A DNA stretch of 64,000 bases from Sambucus nigra (lineage: Eukaryota; Streptophyta; Magnoliopsida; Dipsacales; Adoxaceae): contig OX422207.1 in assembly GCA_949130495.1 (NCBI GenBank), forward strand, positions 788,382,384-788,446,383. The letters are read 5' to 3'. Numbering within the stretch: the stretch's first letter is position 1; each line of letters starts with the position of its first letter. The notes under the pieces are model-generated. The model had not been told where the DNA came from and made no database searches. It worked only from the letters and a program-made list of their open reading frames with translations. Position numbers and translations under genes: made by a program. Positions 23,148-34,699 of the stretch are shown piece after piece.

Positions 23148-24810
23148 TTTATCACTCCTCGCATGTATATATGACTACAGTTACAAATCTCAAAATAATA
23201 TTTAAGTATTCTCCTACTTAAATACTAATCTCATAGGTATTCTCTCTCTTGAATATCACTCACGCTTTAATAACTATTTAAGGTCTTGTACATAAACCCT
23301 AATGTACCAATTCGTATTAATTATATAAGTATACCATTGACTTATCTTAATTATCATAAGCATCGCACCACCTATATTGACCGTCGTCAATAGAAGTGTC
23401 GGGCAACCGCTAAATCCTCTTTAACATATATCCCAATGTCATCCTATTCGCCCTGAAGGATATCTCTCACACACAATGTGACACATAATTACATTCTCTA
23501 GATGTTTAATTCCACCGAAATATCAACTCGAGTTTTACTCGCCCTAAATACCCTTGAATAAATAAGTCATGGATTCCATTTTCCATGAACCCAAAGTCTA
23601 CATTTCACTTAAATAATAATTTATAGGTCCCCACTCTATTTTAGGAACCTTAAACCTTTATTTTCCTAATTCATTTATTTTCCTCGAAAATATAACTTTT
23701 TGTGCCACACCAATTTAGCACCCTCCTAGCCCCTATAAATTCCTCAAATGGCTAGGAATAAGTCCCCTTAATTGAGTGTTTAATTTCTTAATTAAACAAG
23801 ATAAAACCTTAAAAGTAGGAATTTATCCCATATAATTAACCATAGGCAAAATTGTCAAAAATCCTGAAGGGTTGATCGATCGTTCCTTTACCCTCGATCG
23901 ATCGATCGCTTCGGACAGCTTCTTCTCCGAGAAGCTGTTTCAGCGATTAAAGCTTCTCCCAAGCTTGTGTCTCCTCACCCAACGTCTCCCAACCTCAATT
24001 AACTAGATATACACCAATAATAAGGGTTCTAAACATCCTAGAACCCATTTCCAACAACAATTTTCGATTAAATCCAAAGTTTTCCAATTGGGATATATTC
24101 CGTGGATAATCCGTTAACTTTTCTGAAAACCCATTTTTGGTTCACAAACACCCATCCCGAAAATCTTTGAAGTTTAATTTCTACCAACTGCAATATGAGA
24201 TTTATACTTTAAAGAAAGAAAGCAAGTAAACACTTGCCTCGTGGATAAAATTCTACGATCCCGAATCAAATCCCGCGGAGTTTGGCCGGAACCTCCTTTT
24301 TCTTCCTCTTTTCTCTCCTCCATCCCTCTCCTCTTTATTTTCTCTCTTCTCTTCCCCTCTCCCTCCTTATATAGGGAGAAATTAAGTGTTTATCCCTTTA
24401 AAACCCAAAAATGACTCGTTTACTCAATTTCGAGTCCCTATTTGTCTAAAAGTTCCCGGAGTCTAAACACTACCCCCCGGATACTTTATTCTAACTATCT
24501 CGGCCATTCCGAAACCAGCCGCACACTCGAAATCTCCATCTGAGGTACTTGACCGCAACCCACTAATTAAACCCGACATATCTCAATACGGGTTTTCCAA
24601 TTAAAATATTATCTTTTGTCTCTTTACCCACTGCGACTTGTAATTAAATAATCCAACATATTTACTCAGTTCCAAAAGTAAATGAAACACACCTCTGAAA
24701 TCATCTAACCCTCATAATTTCCAAAAATTATTATTCAGAGAAAATCCTTAAATTTCCAATTTACACCCATTTATGAAATTTAATTATACCTAAAAGTACG
24801 GGGTGTTACA
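19710..24810 (-). mobile_element. 5.1-kb non-coding TG...CA insertion, probably giant solo LTR or LARD-like element
   Basis: On the minus strand it starts TGTAACACCCCG and ends GGGGTGTCACA, an imperfect 11-bp terminal inverted repeat typical of LTRs. Flanks CCATA (19705-19709) and CTATA (24811-24815) fit a 5-bp target duplication with one transition, and excising the insert restores copia integrase. No gag or pol was found and no second internal copy of the ends was seen, favouring a solo LTR. Minus-strand TATA-like boxes lie near 24370 (CTATATAAGG) and 21050 (CTATAAAAGCC), so it may instead be composite. A stretch near 20040 (TTTAACGTGGTAAAACC) resembles LTR-proximal sequence of other elements. 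Confidence 0.65.
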
Positions 24811-24815
24811 CTATA

Positions 24816-25260
24816 GTCTTTATGAAGTGGACTGTATCCCGAGAACAGACATTAAGTAGTTCTAAAATAAAACTTATGGTGATTATAGGGTCTAAGAGAG
24901 GGAAAACAGGAACAACCATATACTTTGAGAAAATTGTAATCAGGAGCATGGCTAAAAAGTTTTTGATAAGGAGAAAAATGATCAAGACTAGGAGTGGGTA
25001 ATCTATTTATTAGAAAAGTAGCTGAAACACAAGCATCCATCCAAAATTTGAGTGCCATATCAGCTTGTGCTAGTAAACTTAATGCAACTTCTATAATGTG
25101 AAGATGTTTTCTTTCAGCTTTGCCTTGCTGTTAATGTGTGTGTGGATAGAGGTGTCTAAACTGGATTCCTAATTGAAGAATAAGGGGTTAAAAGATTCCA
25201 AATTCTCCTCCCCAATCAGTTTGGAGACACTTGATTTTGGTTTCAAGTCTTGAATTATGT
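24816..25260 (-). pseudogene. copia integrase core, right side of the insertion
   Basis: Frames on the minus strand give KIKCLQTDWGGEF (second catalytic Asp region), GIQFRHLYPHTH, then QQGKAERKHLHIIEVALSLL (catalytic Glu region) and MALKFWMDACVSATFLINRL. Stops interrupt near 25135 and 25190. Homology ends at about 25260, where a short duplicated piece (AATTGAAGAATAAGGGGTTA at 25172 and 25262) marks the truncation. Confidence 0.8.
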
Positions 25261-25756
25261 AATTGAAGAATAAGGGGTTAAAAGATCCCCGATTTCATTA
25301 TGTAAATAAGTCTTGAATTATGAATTGAGTTAAATCTTATGAATTTTTTACCCTATATGGCATCCTCCCTCTTCTCCTATTCTATCTCCATTCTTATTTT
25401 GCATTTCGACTCTTATTTATTAATTTAGACTTTGCCCCCCTAAGATATTGTCGTAATTAGACATAATCCCCCACTTTTGAAGCCCCCACCAATTGCACCT
25501 TTATTTATCTCTTAATGTTTATGCATTAAAATTTATCCATAATTCGTCTTTAGTACCCCAGATCTCACAGTCTCCTCAAGAATAGCTCACATGTTACCGT
25601 AATCACCATTTTATCGTATGCTCATTTAGTTATATACTTATATTATGTTGTATCAATATCGATTTATTTATTTAATTCATGATTTTTTATTTTTAGTCAA
25701 GAAAGTTCTTCAAGAATTGTGTTCCATTACTTAATTTTTTGCCAAATCTATTGCAG
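25261..25756. other. gene-free AT-rich stretch
   Basis: Non-coding on both strands; starts with the duplicated copia-edge fragment. Confidence 0.35.
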
Positions 25757-27145
25757 TGATACCTTTATGAGAACATACCACCTATAGATGACCCCAAGTA
25801 CATCTCTTCATTAGGTGTTGCAATTTTCAACGTAATGCAAAGTGGTGATGATGATGTTGTTTGTCTAATGCAGGTGAACATACACATCTTTTACAGTTTA
25901 TCATGATGTTTATCTTCTATTCTTTGTAACCCAACAAATGAAGTTTATGCATCTGGACTAAAAAAACAAGAACCACAGTAATAAAGTTTGCCTATAGGCA
26001 TCAAAATGTATTTTCAACTAGACATAGGGAACTTAAATTTACTTTTTCACTGTTGTTATTTGCCTTCAATTTAGTTCTTTGATAAGCAGGCCTTGGTCTA
26101 TTTTGGTTAGACAATTATCTGACTCTTGGCTCTCAATTGAATGCATTTTTGTTTATCGTCTACTTTGAAATTGATAGTTTTTTTTTCATTATTTTATTTG
26201 TTGGGATGGCTTTTTTCAGGACCTCCACAAATGAAGGTTATATCTTTAACAATTCTCATTGTTTGTATTTCCTTTTTAACCTATTCAATTGCTTGATCCA
26301 AGAATTTAATCATTCATATGAGTGTAGTACTTAATTATGAAACTGTGCAGTTTATTTGTGATTTAAGCACTAGATGGATCTTCCGGTACTTTCCATTTCT
26401 ATTATTTGATGTCATGGAAGCTACAAAGTAAGTGTAACAAAATGCTAAGATGGTAAAAATGGTTGAAATAAATCCACAATGAATCAAATTTGATTGAAAT
26501 AGTGAGTTGTTCTTGTAAAACTCTATAGTTCACTATCAGAGCCTTATGCATGCACGAATGTTCTCTCCAGTTACTTTTCCATCTTCATGTGGTTCGTTAC
26601 TTTATATGAATACATAATATGGATATTTTGGAGACAAATATTCAGCGTTCTAGTCCAATTCTTATGTCTACGACTCTTCATATTGGTTGTTTTGCCTTGG
26701 TGTTGTTGTTAAGAATATGTTGCGCTTCTTGCCATAATTTATTCTATTTTTCATAAGAAACTTGTTGCCAAAATCCTTTTCCACCACAACCTATTCAAAT
26801 TATGTTAGGCCTGTATTCTAGGAGGTTTAATTCCACGCATACTCTTGCAATGCTTGTCTTGAAACCGTAGGTGTAGAGGCATCCATTTTTAGAGGTTTTC
26901 CTATCAGTTGTGCAATATATTACAAGGAAGATTTTGCATAGAAATGAACTGGTAGATTAGGGAAATTAATCCAAATATGAGTAAACGTAACGAAATATTG
27001 TAGGAATCATTTTAACTTATCTTCACGTATTTTGTAGGTACCCGAACAAAACATTAATGTTTGGCAGAACTCATCTGCACGCGTACCAGATGTCCTACAT
27101 CATTACTATTACCAGTTCCTTTCTTCCACTATAGAAGCTATAAAG
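25757..27145 (+). pseudogene. two candidate exons of an unrecognised plant gene
   Basis: Exon A ends at 25873 and encodes NIPPIDDPKYISSLGVAIF then NVMQSGDDDVVCLMQ, followed by a GT donor. Exon B (27038-27145) follows TTTTGTAG, encodes exactly 36 codons beginning VPEQNINVWQNSSARVPDVL, and ends AAAG before GT. Both junctions are phase 0, so they join in frame across a 1.16-kb intron. The A start is unclear: using the acceptor at 25756 puts a TGA first, while the AG at 25771 avoids it. I do not recognise the family. A further weak exon (starting LMLGVDKKILQAAF) may follow at about 27522. No start, stop or promoter was found, so it is likely a gene fragment, perhaps transposon-captured. Confidence 0.45.
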
Positions 27146-27754
27146 GTACTTATGGAAATGTTCACGGAGTAGGCGAGATATTCTTGTACTATTGAATATA
27201 TTACATATGAGTTAATATCTCAATATTAATCATATAACATTAATTCCTATTACATATGTATATCACTTGTTAATTGGTGTTATAATTGCTCTGGTTTCAT
27301 CCTACTGAGAGTATGTTGGGGTTTAAATCGCAAGGTATATCAAAGAATGTACTCATAAACCTACTCCCACTCCCACAAATTACGCTATCCATCTCTCATT
27401 TTTCTCCATCTGTAATAAAATGTTGCTATGTATGTTAATGTACATAACTATGTATACATATTATAACTGGATATATAATACTCCTGCATGAACCATCAAC
27501 TGGGCCTTACGCGATCATTTTCAGACTTAATGCTTGGTGTTGATAAGAAAATCCTCCAAGCAGCCTTCAATGTATATGTTCGGATAATACTGTTGGATTA
27601 CTTGAAAATAATCCACCCATGAAAATGGCTTGCATATTTATAATTCCCATGTCTTTAAAAAGTCTTGCATATTTATATAATAGTGATTCAAAATCGAGAC
27701 AGGAGGGGTAAATATTTATTTAAAAAATAAAAGATCTTATAAATATGTATTTGA
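27146..27754. other. gene-free stretch before the tandem array
   Basis: AT-rich with no strong frame; the possible third exon at about 27522-27615 is weak. Confidence 0.3.
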
Positions 27755-29710
27755 AAACCTAAAACAACCCCGAACGCTCCCGTAGGAGGCACAACACCTC
27801 GTAGAGGCCAATATATCTTGTACGAACTGACCGTGTAGTCACAGGACTCTTCGAATAAGATAATGATATAGGTTGAAAATATCTAGATTAGGCTTAAAAA
27901 CACACCGTTAGAGGGTGAAACTCCAAACCTGCTCCAAAATGGACCCGTAAGAGGCACTAACACCTTGCACCGATCTAGTGTAGCTCGTATGAACTGATCG
28001 CATGGTCACGGGGCTCTCGATTTGAGAATATAACGATAATTTAATAATATATAGATTAGGGTTAAGAACATGTCGTTAAAGGGTGATAACCCACACCAGC
28101 CCCGTAAGAGGCATGGATACCTCTCACAGGACCAATGTAACTCTCAAGAACTAAACGCTTAGTCACGGGATTTTCGGTTTGAGAATATGATGATAATTTG
28201 AAAATATCTAGACTTAGACTCAAAAACACACCTTTAGAGGGTGAAACCCCAAATCAGCCCTCAAATGGACCCGCAAGAGACACTAACACCTCGTACGAGA
28301 CCAATGTAACTCGTAGAAACTTATCGCGTGGTCACGGGACTCCCGATTTAAGTATATGACAATAATTTGAAAATATCTAGACTTAGGCTTAACAACATAC
28401 CATTAGAGGGAAAAAACACAAAACATCCCCCAAACAGTCCCGTGAGAAGCATGAACACCTCGCACGGGACAAATGTAACTCGTAGAAATTGATTGTGTGG
28501 TCACGAGACTCCCGATTTGAGAATATGATGATAATTTGGTAATATCTAGACTTAGGCTTAAAAACACGTCGTTAGAGGGTGAAACCCCAAATCAGCCCCC
28601 AAATGGACCCGTAAGAGGCACTAACACCTCGCACGGGACCAATGTAGCTCGTAAAAATTGATTGCGTGGTCACGAAACCACCGACTTGAGAATATGACGA
28701 TAATTTAAAAATATGTAGACTTAGGCTTAAAAAGATCCCATTAGAGCGAGAAAATACAAAACAACCCCCAAACGTCCCCGTGAGAAGCACGAACACCTCG
28801 CACGAGACCAATGTAATTCGTAGGAACTGATCGTGTGGTCATGAGACTCCCGATTTGAGAATATGAAAATAATTTGAAAATATCTAGACTTAGGCTTAAA
28901 AACATGCCGTTAGAGGGAGAAAATGCAAAACAACCACCAAACGGCCCTGTGAGAAGTACGAACACCTCACACGCGACCAATGTAATTCATAGGAACTGAT
29001 CGTATGGTCACGGGACTCCCGATTTGAGAATATGATGATAATTTGAAAATATCTAGACTTAGGCTTAAAACATGCCGTTAGAGGGCGAAAATACAAAACA
29101 ACCACCAAACGGCCCCATGAGAAGCACGAACACCTCGCACATGACCAATGTAACTCGTAGGAACTGATCGGGTGGTCACGGGACTCCCGGTTTGATATTA
29201 TGATGATAATTTGAAAACATCTAGATTTAGGCTTAAAAACATCTTTTTAGAGGGTGAAAAGGCAAAATAACCCCCAAATGGCATCGTGAGAAGCATGAAC
29301 ACCTCGCACAGGACCAATGTAACTCATAGGAACTGATAGCGTGATCACGGGACTCGGGGTTTGAGAATATGATGACAATTTGAAAATATCTAGACTTAGT
29401 CTTAAAAAATGTTGTTAGAGGGCAAGAAACCAAAACAGCCCCGTGAGGGGCTTGAACACCTCGCACGGGACCAATATAACTCGTAGGAATTGACCGCGTG
29501 ATCACGGGACTCCCAGTTTGAGAATATGACGATAATTTGAAAATATCTAGACTTAGGCTTAAAAACATACCGTTAGAGCGCAAAAAAACAAAACAATCCC
29601 CAAAAGTCCTCATGAGAAGCACGAACACCTCACACGAGACCAATGTAACTCGTAGGAACTAATCGTGTGGCCACAAGACTCGCGGTTTGAAGTATAACGA
29701 TAATTATAAC
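27755..29710. repeat. satellite-like tandem array, about 12 units of about 165 bp
   Basis: The unit contains ACCAATGTAACTCGTAGGAA, GTGGTCACGGGACTCCCG, TTTGAAAATATCTAGACTTA and CCGTTAGAGGG in this order, recurring near 27907, 28072, 28232, 28391, 28569, 28737, 28908, 29066, 29246, 29413 and 29568 (CCGTTAGAGGG landmark). Spacing is about 155-178 bp with point differences and small indels. The minus strand is partly open through several units, but this is a by-product of the repeat and no protein is inferred. Confidence 0.9.
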
Positions 29711-30527
29711 TCGTATATGCAATTTTTCATTTTGAATATGATTTTTTAAAAATTACTTGGCTACTAATATCATCTCTTTTTGTATCTTAATTTTTTGAAG
29801 GATAACATTTTATCGTTAGACATTATCCATGTGGAACACACGAAGAAGTCAATAGCTTACAAAAAGAAGGTTGTTTATTTAGTGTCGTTAAATGTTGAGG
29901 ATTCTATTTTTTTGTGTTATAGCCGTGCGGGTTTTGTAGTTTTATTGTTAACTTTTATGGTCGTACGGGCTTTTGTAATTTTATTGTTATATTTTATGCC
30001 CATGCGGGCTTTACATTACGCATGTTTTATACTAACAGGTTTTCGAAAATCTAGAAAACAAAAGAAACTCTGCCTAATTTTTTTTATCTGTGAGCTATTA
30101 AAACTTGTACTATTTTGAAGTTTGTATGTACATTAGTTTATCAATAACGTGCGAGATTCGTAATTTGTGAATTTTTTTATTTTCAAATAATTTTTTTCTT
30201 TGATCAAAAAATTTGGCACAATTCAAAACCGTGCTAAAAGTGTATCAAATCTTGGCACGATTTTGAACTGTGTCAAAAGTGTACCAAAATGTACTCAATC
30301 TGGCACAGTTACAAACTATGCCATAAGTGTGCCAAAAATATCAAATTCTAGCACTTTTTAAAACTGTCCCAGAAGTGTTCCTGTTTGACCAAATTTGACA
30401 CACTTTTAAACCGTGCTGGAAAAAAATAGCCATTTTTGAACACATGATTCTAGCACAGTTTAAAACCATGCCAGATTTGATCTGACATAGTTTTAAATCA
30501 TGCCAGATTGTTGTTTTTGTTGTAGTG
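29711..30527. mobile_element. terminus and subterminal region of a CACTA transposon
   Basis: The sequence ends TTTTTGTTGTAGTG at 30527; inverted this is CACTACAACAAAAA, a standard CACTA terminus. The inside 350 bp repeat the subterminal motif TGGCACAGTTTAAAACC / TTTTAAAC..GTGCCA in both orientations (about 30215-30505), as CACTA elements do for transposase binding. The element should extend left, but no partner CACTA end was found, so the far end and transposase are lost or too diverged. Confidence 0.65.
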
Positions 30528-30539
30528 TGAGGACACACA

Positions 30540-32380
30540 TAAATTCGGGTAAAGAAGATAAAAATGGGTCGTAAGGGAAAAATTAGATTAAATAGGGGAG
30601 GAAAAAATAAAAAACACAGATTGCAACAATTAGTGTTTAGTGGTAGACAATACGAGAGGAGTTTATCAGGAAAACAAATTAGCTATTATGGTAGCTAGTG
30701 AAAATACAAAAAAATTACGAAGGGGAAAATTCAGTGTTTAATGCTGGAGAAACGAGTGAGATGGGGAGCCGAAAAATATTCAAAAATATAGTAATTCGGA
30801 GTGGGGGAAGTCAAATAATTATCGGGAAGACAATATTAGTTTCTTAGAATTATAGAATTCTAAACTACGGGTGGAGATTGAAGTTTTGGGAGGGGGAGGA
30901 ACTAAAGCTAATGAAATGGACAGATGACGAGACTGAGGAGAAGTAGGATGGCAGACATGAATTAGAGGAGTGATGCAATGATTCTGAGGGATGGGAGGGC
31001 TGTATGATTGAGGACTTTAGTAAAATTGTAGGAATAACATACAAGGGGAGTAAGTCAGGGGCTTTTATGTTATTTAATAAAATAGAAAGGCTAGGGGAGG
31101 AAAAATAGGAAGTGTGAGTGAGGGGGTTCATCTATAGGGAAGATTAAGAAGGAGATAGAAGTAAAAATATTGCAATGTTTTATTAATTATGAGGGGAGAG
31201 GAGGGAGTGAGGGGGGGATAAAGAAGAAAGGGGAGAAAAAGACATTCTAAGAATCTACATCTAATCTCATGGAATGTGGGCAGATTGAACGATCCCGAGA
31301 AATGAGGCATTGTGAGCGGTTCGATTTCTAGATGGAGACTAGACATTTTATGCCTCCCCGAATCCAAGTTGAGTCAGGTTGATAGAAGGGTATATTTTTC
31401 TATTTGGGGAGGCCACAGGGTTGAGTGGAGTAGTTCGGATGTTGAGGGTGCTCCGGGAGGCATTATTATAATTTGTGATTCTAGAGTTGTTAAGATGTTA
31501 GAGAATATATATGGCCGACAACCGGTCCCTCTCATGTTTAATTAGTAATGTGGATGACATTTTTATTTGGCGATTTTCAAAGATATGGACTGGTAGATGT
31601 TTTATTAGGTGGGAATTATAGGAAGAATTAGCACGGGAGAGTAAAGTTTAGGGATCTCGTTGGTGTTTTGGGGGAAACATCAATGTGGTTAGATTTTATT
31701 TAGAAAGGAGTGGGGCAGGTGTAACCAACAGATATATGATATATTTATTAGAGATTATTGATGAGATAGATGTGGTGGATCTCGAGTTAGTAGGTGACAT
31801 GTTCACCTAGTCTAGTAATAGAGGTAGTCCTTCCTTATCTTGCCTTGACCTCTTTCTTATTTCTTGGGGGTAGAAGGAACACTTATTAGGGGTTATTTAG
31901 TCTTGCCTTCCTGGGGTAACATCTGATCATAGACTGATTCTTCTATATAGTGTGGAGATAGTATGGATAACCCCATTCATATTTGAGAATATATTGCTAA
32001 AACATGAGTGTTTCGTGGAAAGAGTGAAGTAATGGTGGAAAGGATATGAAGTTGAGGGGAATGCTAGTTATATCTTCATGGCGAAGATTAGTCTTCTCAA
32101 AGAAGACATCAAATGGTGGAACAAAGAGGTATTTGGGAACATAAGTAAGATAATTGGAAGGTATACGGAGGAGAAGACTCTGAGAGAGCAGAGAAAAGGA
32201 GAGATAGGTAGAAGGTTCATTCAGGAACAAATCAATTGCAGACAAAAGTCTCGAGCACTATGGTTGAGAGATGGAGATTAGAACACAAAATTATTTCATA
32301 ACGTGGGTAATTAACATCGTCGCTTCAGCCATATCCAAAAGACCTCAATGGGTGGTGTACCAATCCTGGGATTTTCTGTC
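30540..32380 (+). pseudogene. LINE 5' part: endonuclease and start of RT
   Basis: From 31263 the frames give SWNVGRLNDPE and ISRWRLDILCLPESKL, the start of the apurinic-type endonuclease of L1-like LINEs, then GGIIIICDSRVV. Later text NINVVRFYLERSG and a Leu-Asp-Leu-Phe-Leu motif (about 31670-31860) match its C-terminal half, followed by TSDHRLI (31922). From 32078 KEDIKWWNKEVFGNI and KSRALWLRDGD then NTKLFHNVGN are the pre-RT linker. Several stops and frameshifts are present. The upstream purine-rich part (30540-31230) may be ORF1 but shows no certain domain. The LINE is cut at about 32380 by an LTR element; its RT is not seen afterwards. Confidence 0.8.
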
Positions 32381-32389
32381 TCCCTTCTT

Positions 32390-34602
32390 TTCTCGGGGGG
32401 GGGGGGGGGGGGAGAGGGTGAGAAAAAGGTCTCGTGCCCGCTTTATCTAAGAGCTCTTTGTCCATCGTCGGTGTGGGGTGAATGTAAAGAGATGGAGTCA
32501 CCATCCTATTTTTTTCAAAACAGGAAAAAGAACATGTCGCCGCCTCTAGAGAGAGGTATTAAATATAAATTGATGTTTACGAAACCAATAGTTTGAAGGT
32601 TCGGGGGCTAGGTTATGAAATGGGAAGGTGTTAGGCACCCATCCTGCCATTTCGGTCTCTCATGGAATTGTGTTACTGTTTTCCTTTATTTATCGATGAA
32701 GTGCGTGCGTGTGTATATATAAATGGAGATAGGAAAAGATAGAGTGGGGGTCATCCATCGGAATGTTTCCAAAATAATATTTAGAAAATGCGTTGTATGC
32801 GTTTATCGGAATATTGATCGTTATGGTGAAACGATAATATATGTTGGATGAAATGCTAATACGGATCATAAATATAATATATATTAAAATAATGTATAGA
32901 TGAAAAGGATGAAAATGCGAAAATGGAAAAATTGGAGAAATTGGACTCGAGTCTCGGATTTCAGCCCAAGACGCCTACGTAGCCTATAAAGGCATCAAAG
33001 TCCACGTAGTTTGTATGCGGCATAAGGGTGGGGTTTATCCCATTGATTCGAACGAGAATTTATTATATGTGGGTGTGTAGAAAATGTATTTTAGTTTTGA
33101 GAAATTGGGGTGGATGATCCTCTTGAAATTTATAGGTGTAGCCTTTTTTTTCCTTGTTTTGTTTTTTTTAATAGAAAATAAAGTATGGGAAATATAACTA
33201 ATAAATTATTAGATTTTAATGTGTATGAACTAAAGTAAAAGCTAGATTAAGAATTTATGTAGCTAATGCAAAAATAAAGAATTTAAAGTGAGAGAAGGAG
33301 TTTGGACCTTTTTTGGGAGAATTGAGGCTTGATCTTGATCTTTAATGAGCTCCCTTGAATGTTGAGATAAATGTTGGATGAGAGAGAATGAGATTTTGTA
33401 AAACTGGGTATGAAAATGATGGGAATGAAAGATGGGAAGGAATTTAACACAAAGAAACTTCGCTGATTGCAAGAGAATGTTGCTGAGATCATTGATATTG
33501 ATGGATCTAAGGTGTGCTTTGGGAGTTAGGTGATGCCCTCTATTTATAGGGTAAGGGGGTACTGATCATCATAGCCATAGCCCTGCCAATCAGCAAGTAA
33601 CCCTAGGCACACTGTCGATAGGCAGGGAAATGGACTTGCCAATCGACAGTCTCATGTGAAGATTTTTTTAAAAAAAGGTCATAGAATGCAATCTATTGAT
33701 ACAAATCGTGCACAGGTCATACCGTTATAATGTTAATTCAAATACCTTCAAGATTACTTTGGGCCACACCCGGGTTTGCGAGTTGACTTTGGATCAAACG
33801 GGGCTTGAAAGCGCTCATTAGTCCTTTGGATGGGAGATCGTCGGAGGGAAACAGATTGTTCATTTGAATGGTAAGTCAGAATCGTGCATGGGGCAGACCT
33901 TTGGAAAGTTTATACGAGGTAATTCAACATTCGAAAGAGCTTCGCTCGATCGAAGAGTTGACTTTGGTCAATCGGGGCCCAGAAGCGCGTAATTACCTTT
34001 CAGAGTACAACGTGTCGTTCGTCCGTACCGTAAGGGTAATTCGTGCACAGGGTGGACCGTAGGAAAGGGTATTCAGTGTGTTGCGAATATTCACTCAGTA
34101 TCATTTGAGATGAAGAGTTAACCTTGGTAAAACGGAGTCGGGAGCGCCTAGTGGCCTCCAGATTAATTTTTGGGGGAAAATGGATCATTTGTCCGAACGT
34201 TTTTGACGTTTTGTGCACGGGGCAAACCATTGGAAAGGGTATTCATCTCCCTTCAAAGATTCAAATATATTTCTCTCTGACATTGAATTATTGGGGTCAA
34301 ATTGGGGCCCAAGAGTGCCCGACGGCCTCAAAATTAATTTTCGGTGATAAAATGGTTCATTCGTCTGAACCATTATGCGGATCCGCGCATGGGGTTGACA
34401 ATTAGAAAAGGGATTTAGATCCATTTGAAGATTAAAAGAGCTTTTTCTCTGATGATAGAATTGATCGGAGTCAAACGAGTCCAAAGAGCGCACTATGGCC
34501 TCTAGATCGGTACTCGGAGTATGACCTATGGTTTGTAGTGAAATTGGGAGGTTTTAGGGACCTAAGGAGAGACTTAGAGGGTCCTAGAATGTGGTGTCTA
34601 CA
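32390..34602 (-). repeat. 3' LTR of the central Tat-like element
   Basis: On the minus strand the LTR starts TGTAGACACC at 34602, right after the polypurine tract TTGAGGGGCTC. A TATA box (CCTATAAATAGAGG, minus strand, about 33540-33550) supports this orientation. The distal part contains the text ATGGAGTCACCATCC and GGTTCGGGGGCTAGGTTA...GGGAAGGTGTTAGGCACC, which resembles a conserved block of many Tat/Ogre LTRs. A run of about 17 G lies near 32395-32411. The left end is not exact; length is about 2.2 kb. Confidence 0.6.
33740..34530. repeat. five degenerate tandem units of about 170 bp inside the LTR
   Basis: The landmark GAGTTGACTTTGG(T/A)CAA(A/T)CGGGG with a following GCGC recurs at about 33777, 33955, 34112, 34285 and 34460. 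Each unit also carries a TTCATTTG..TGG...GCATGGGG segment. Confidence 0.7.
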
Positions 34603-34699
34603 GAGCCCCTCAACGGATGAGCTTGGAATAAGTGAAAGTCATCAAATAGACAACACATGATGTTTTGGAAAGAGGTCGGTTCAGAGGACCAAAAAAGGA

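Larger units (their letters stand above)
17461..25260 (-). mobile_element. Ty1/copia retrotransposon, 5'-truncated and split by a 5.1-kb insertion
   Basis: On the minus strand from right to left: integrase core (25260-24816), an unrelated insertion (24810-19710), integrase C-terminal part (19709-19560), spacer, reverse transcriptase (19198-18600), RNase H (about 18090-17682), polypurine tract and 3' LTR (17681-17461). Integrase before RT is the copia order. Gag, protease and the 5' LTR are missing to the right of about 25260. Confidence 0.85.

Noticed and set aside
23868..23918. CGATCGATCG palindromes as a possible regulatory site or recombination site
   Set aside because: Short, isolated and within the non-coding 5.1-kb insertion; no supporting context.
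28572..29643. Series of minus-strand open frames with repeated MVSCEVFVLLTG text
   Set aside because: They are translations of the 165-bp tandem array; frames drift between units and no domain is present.
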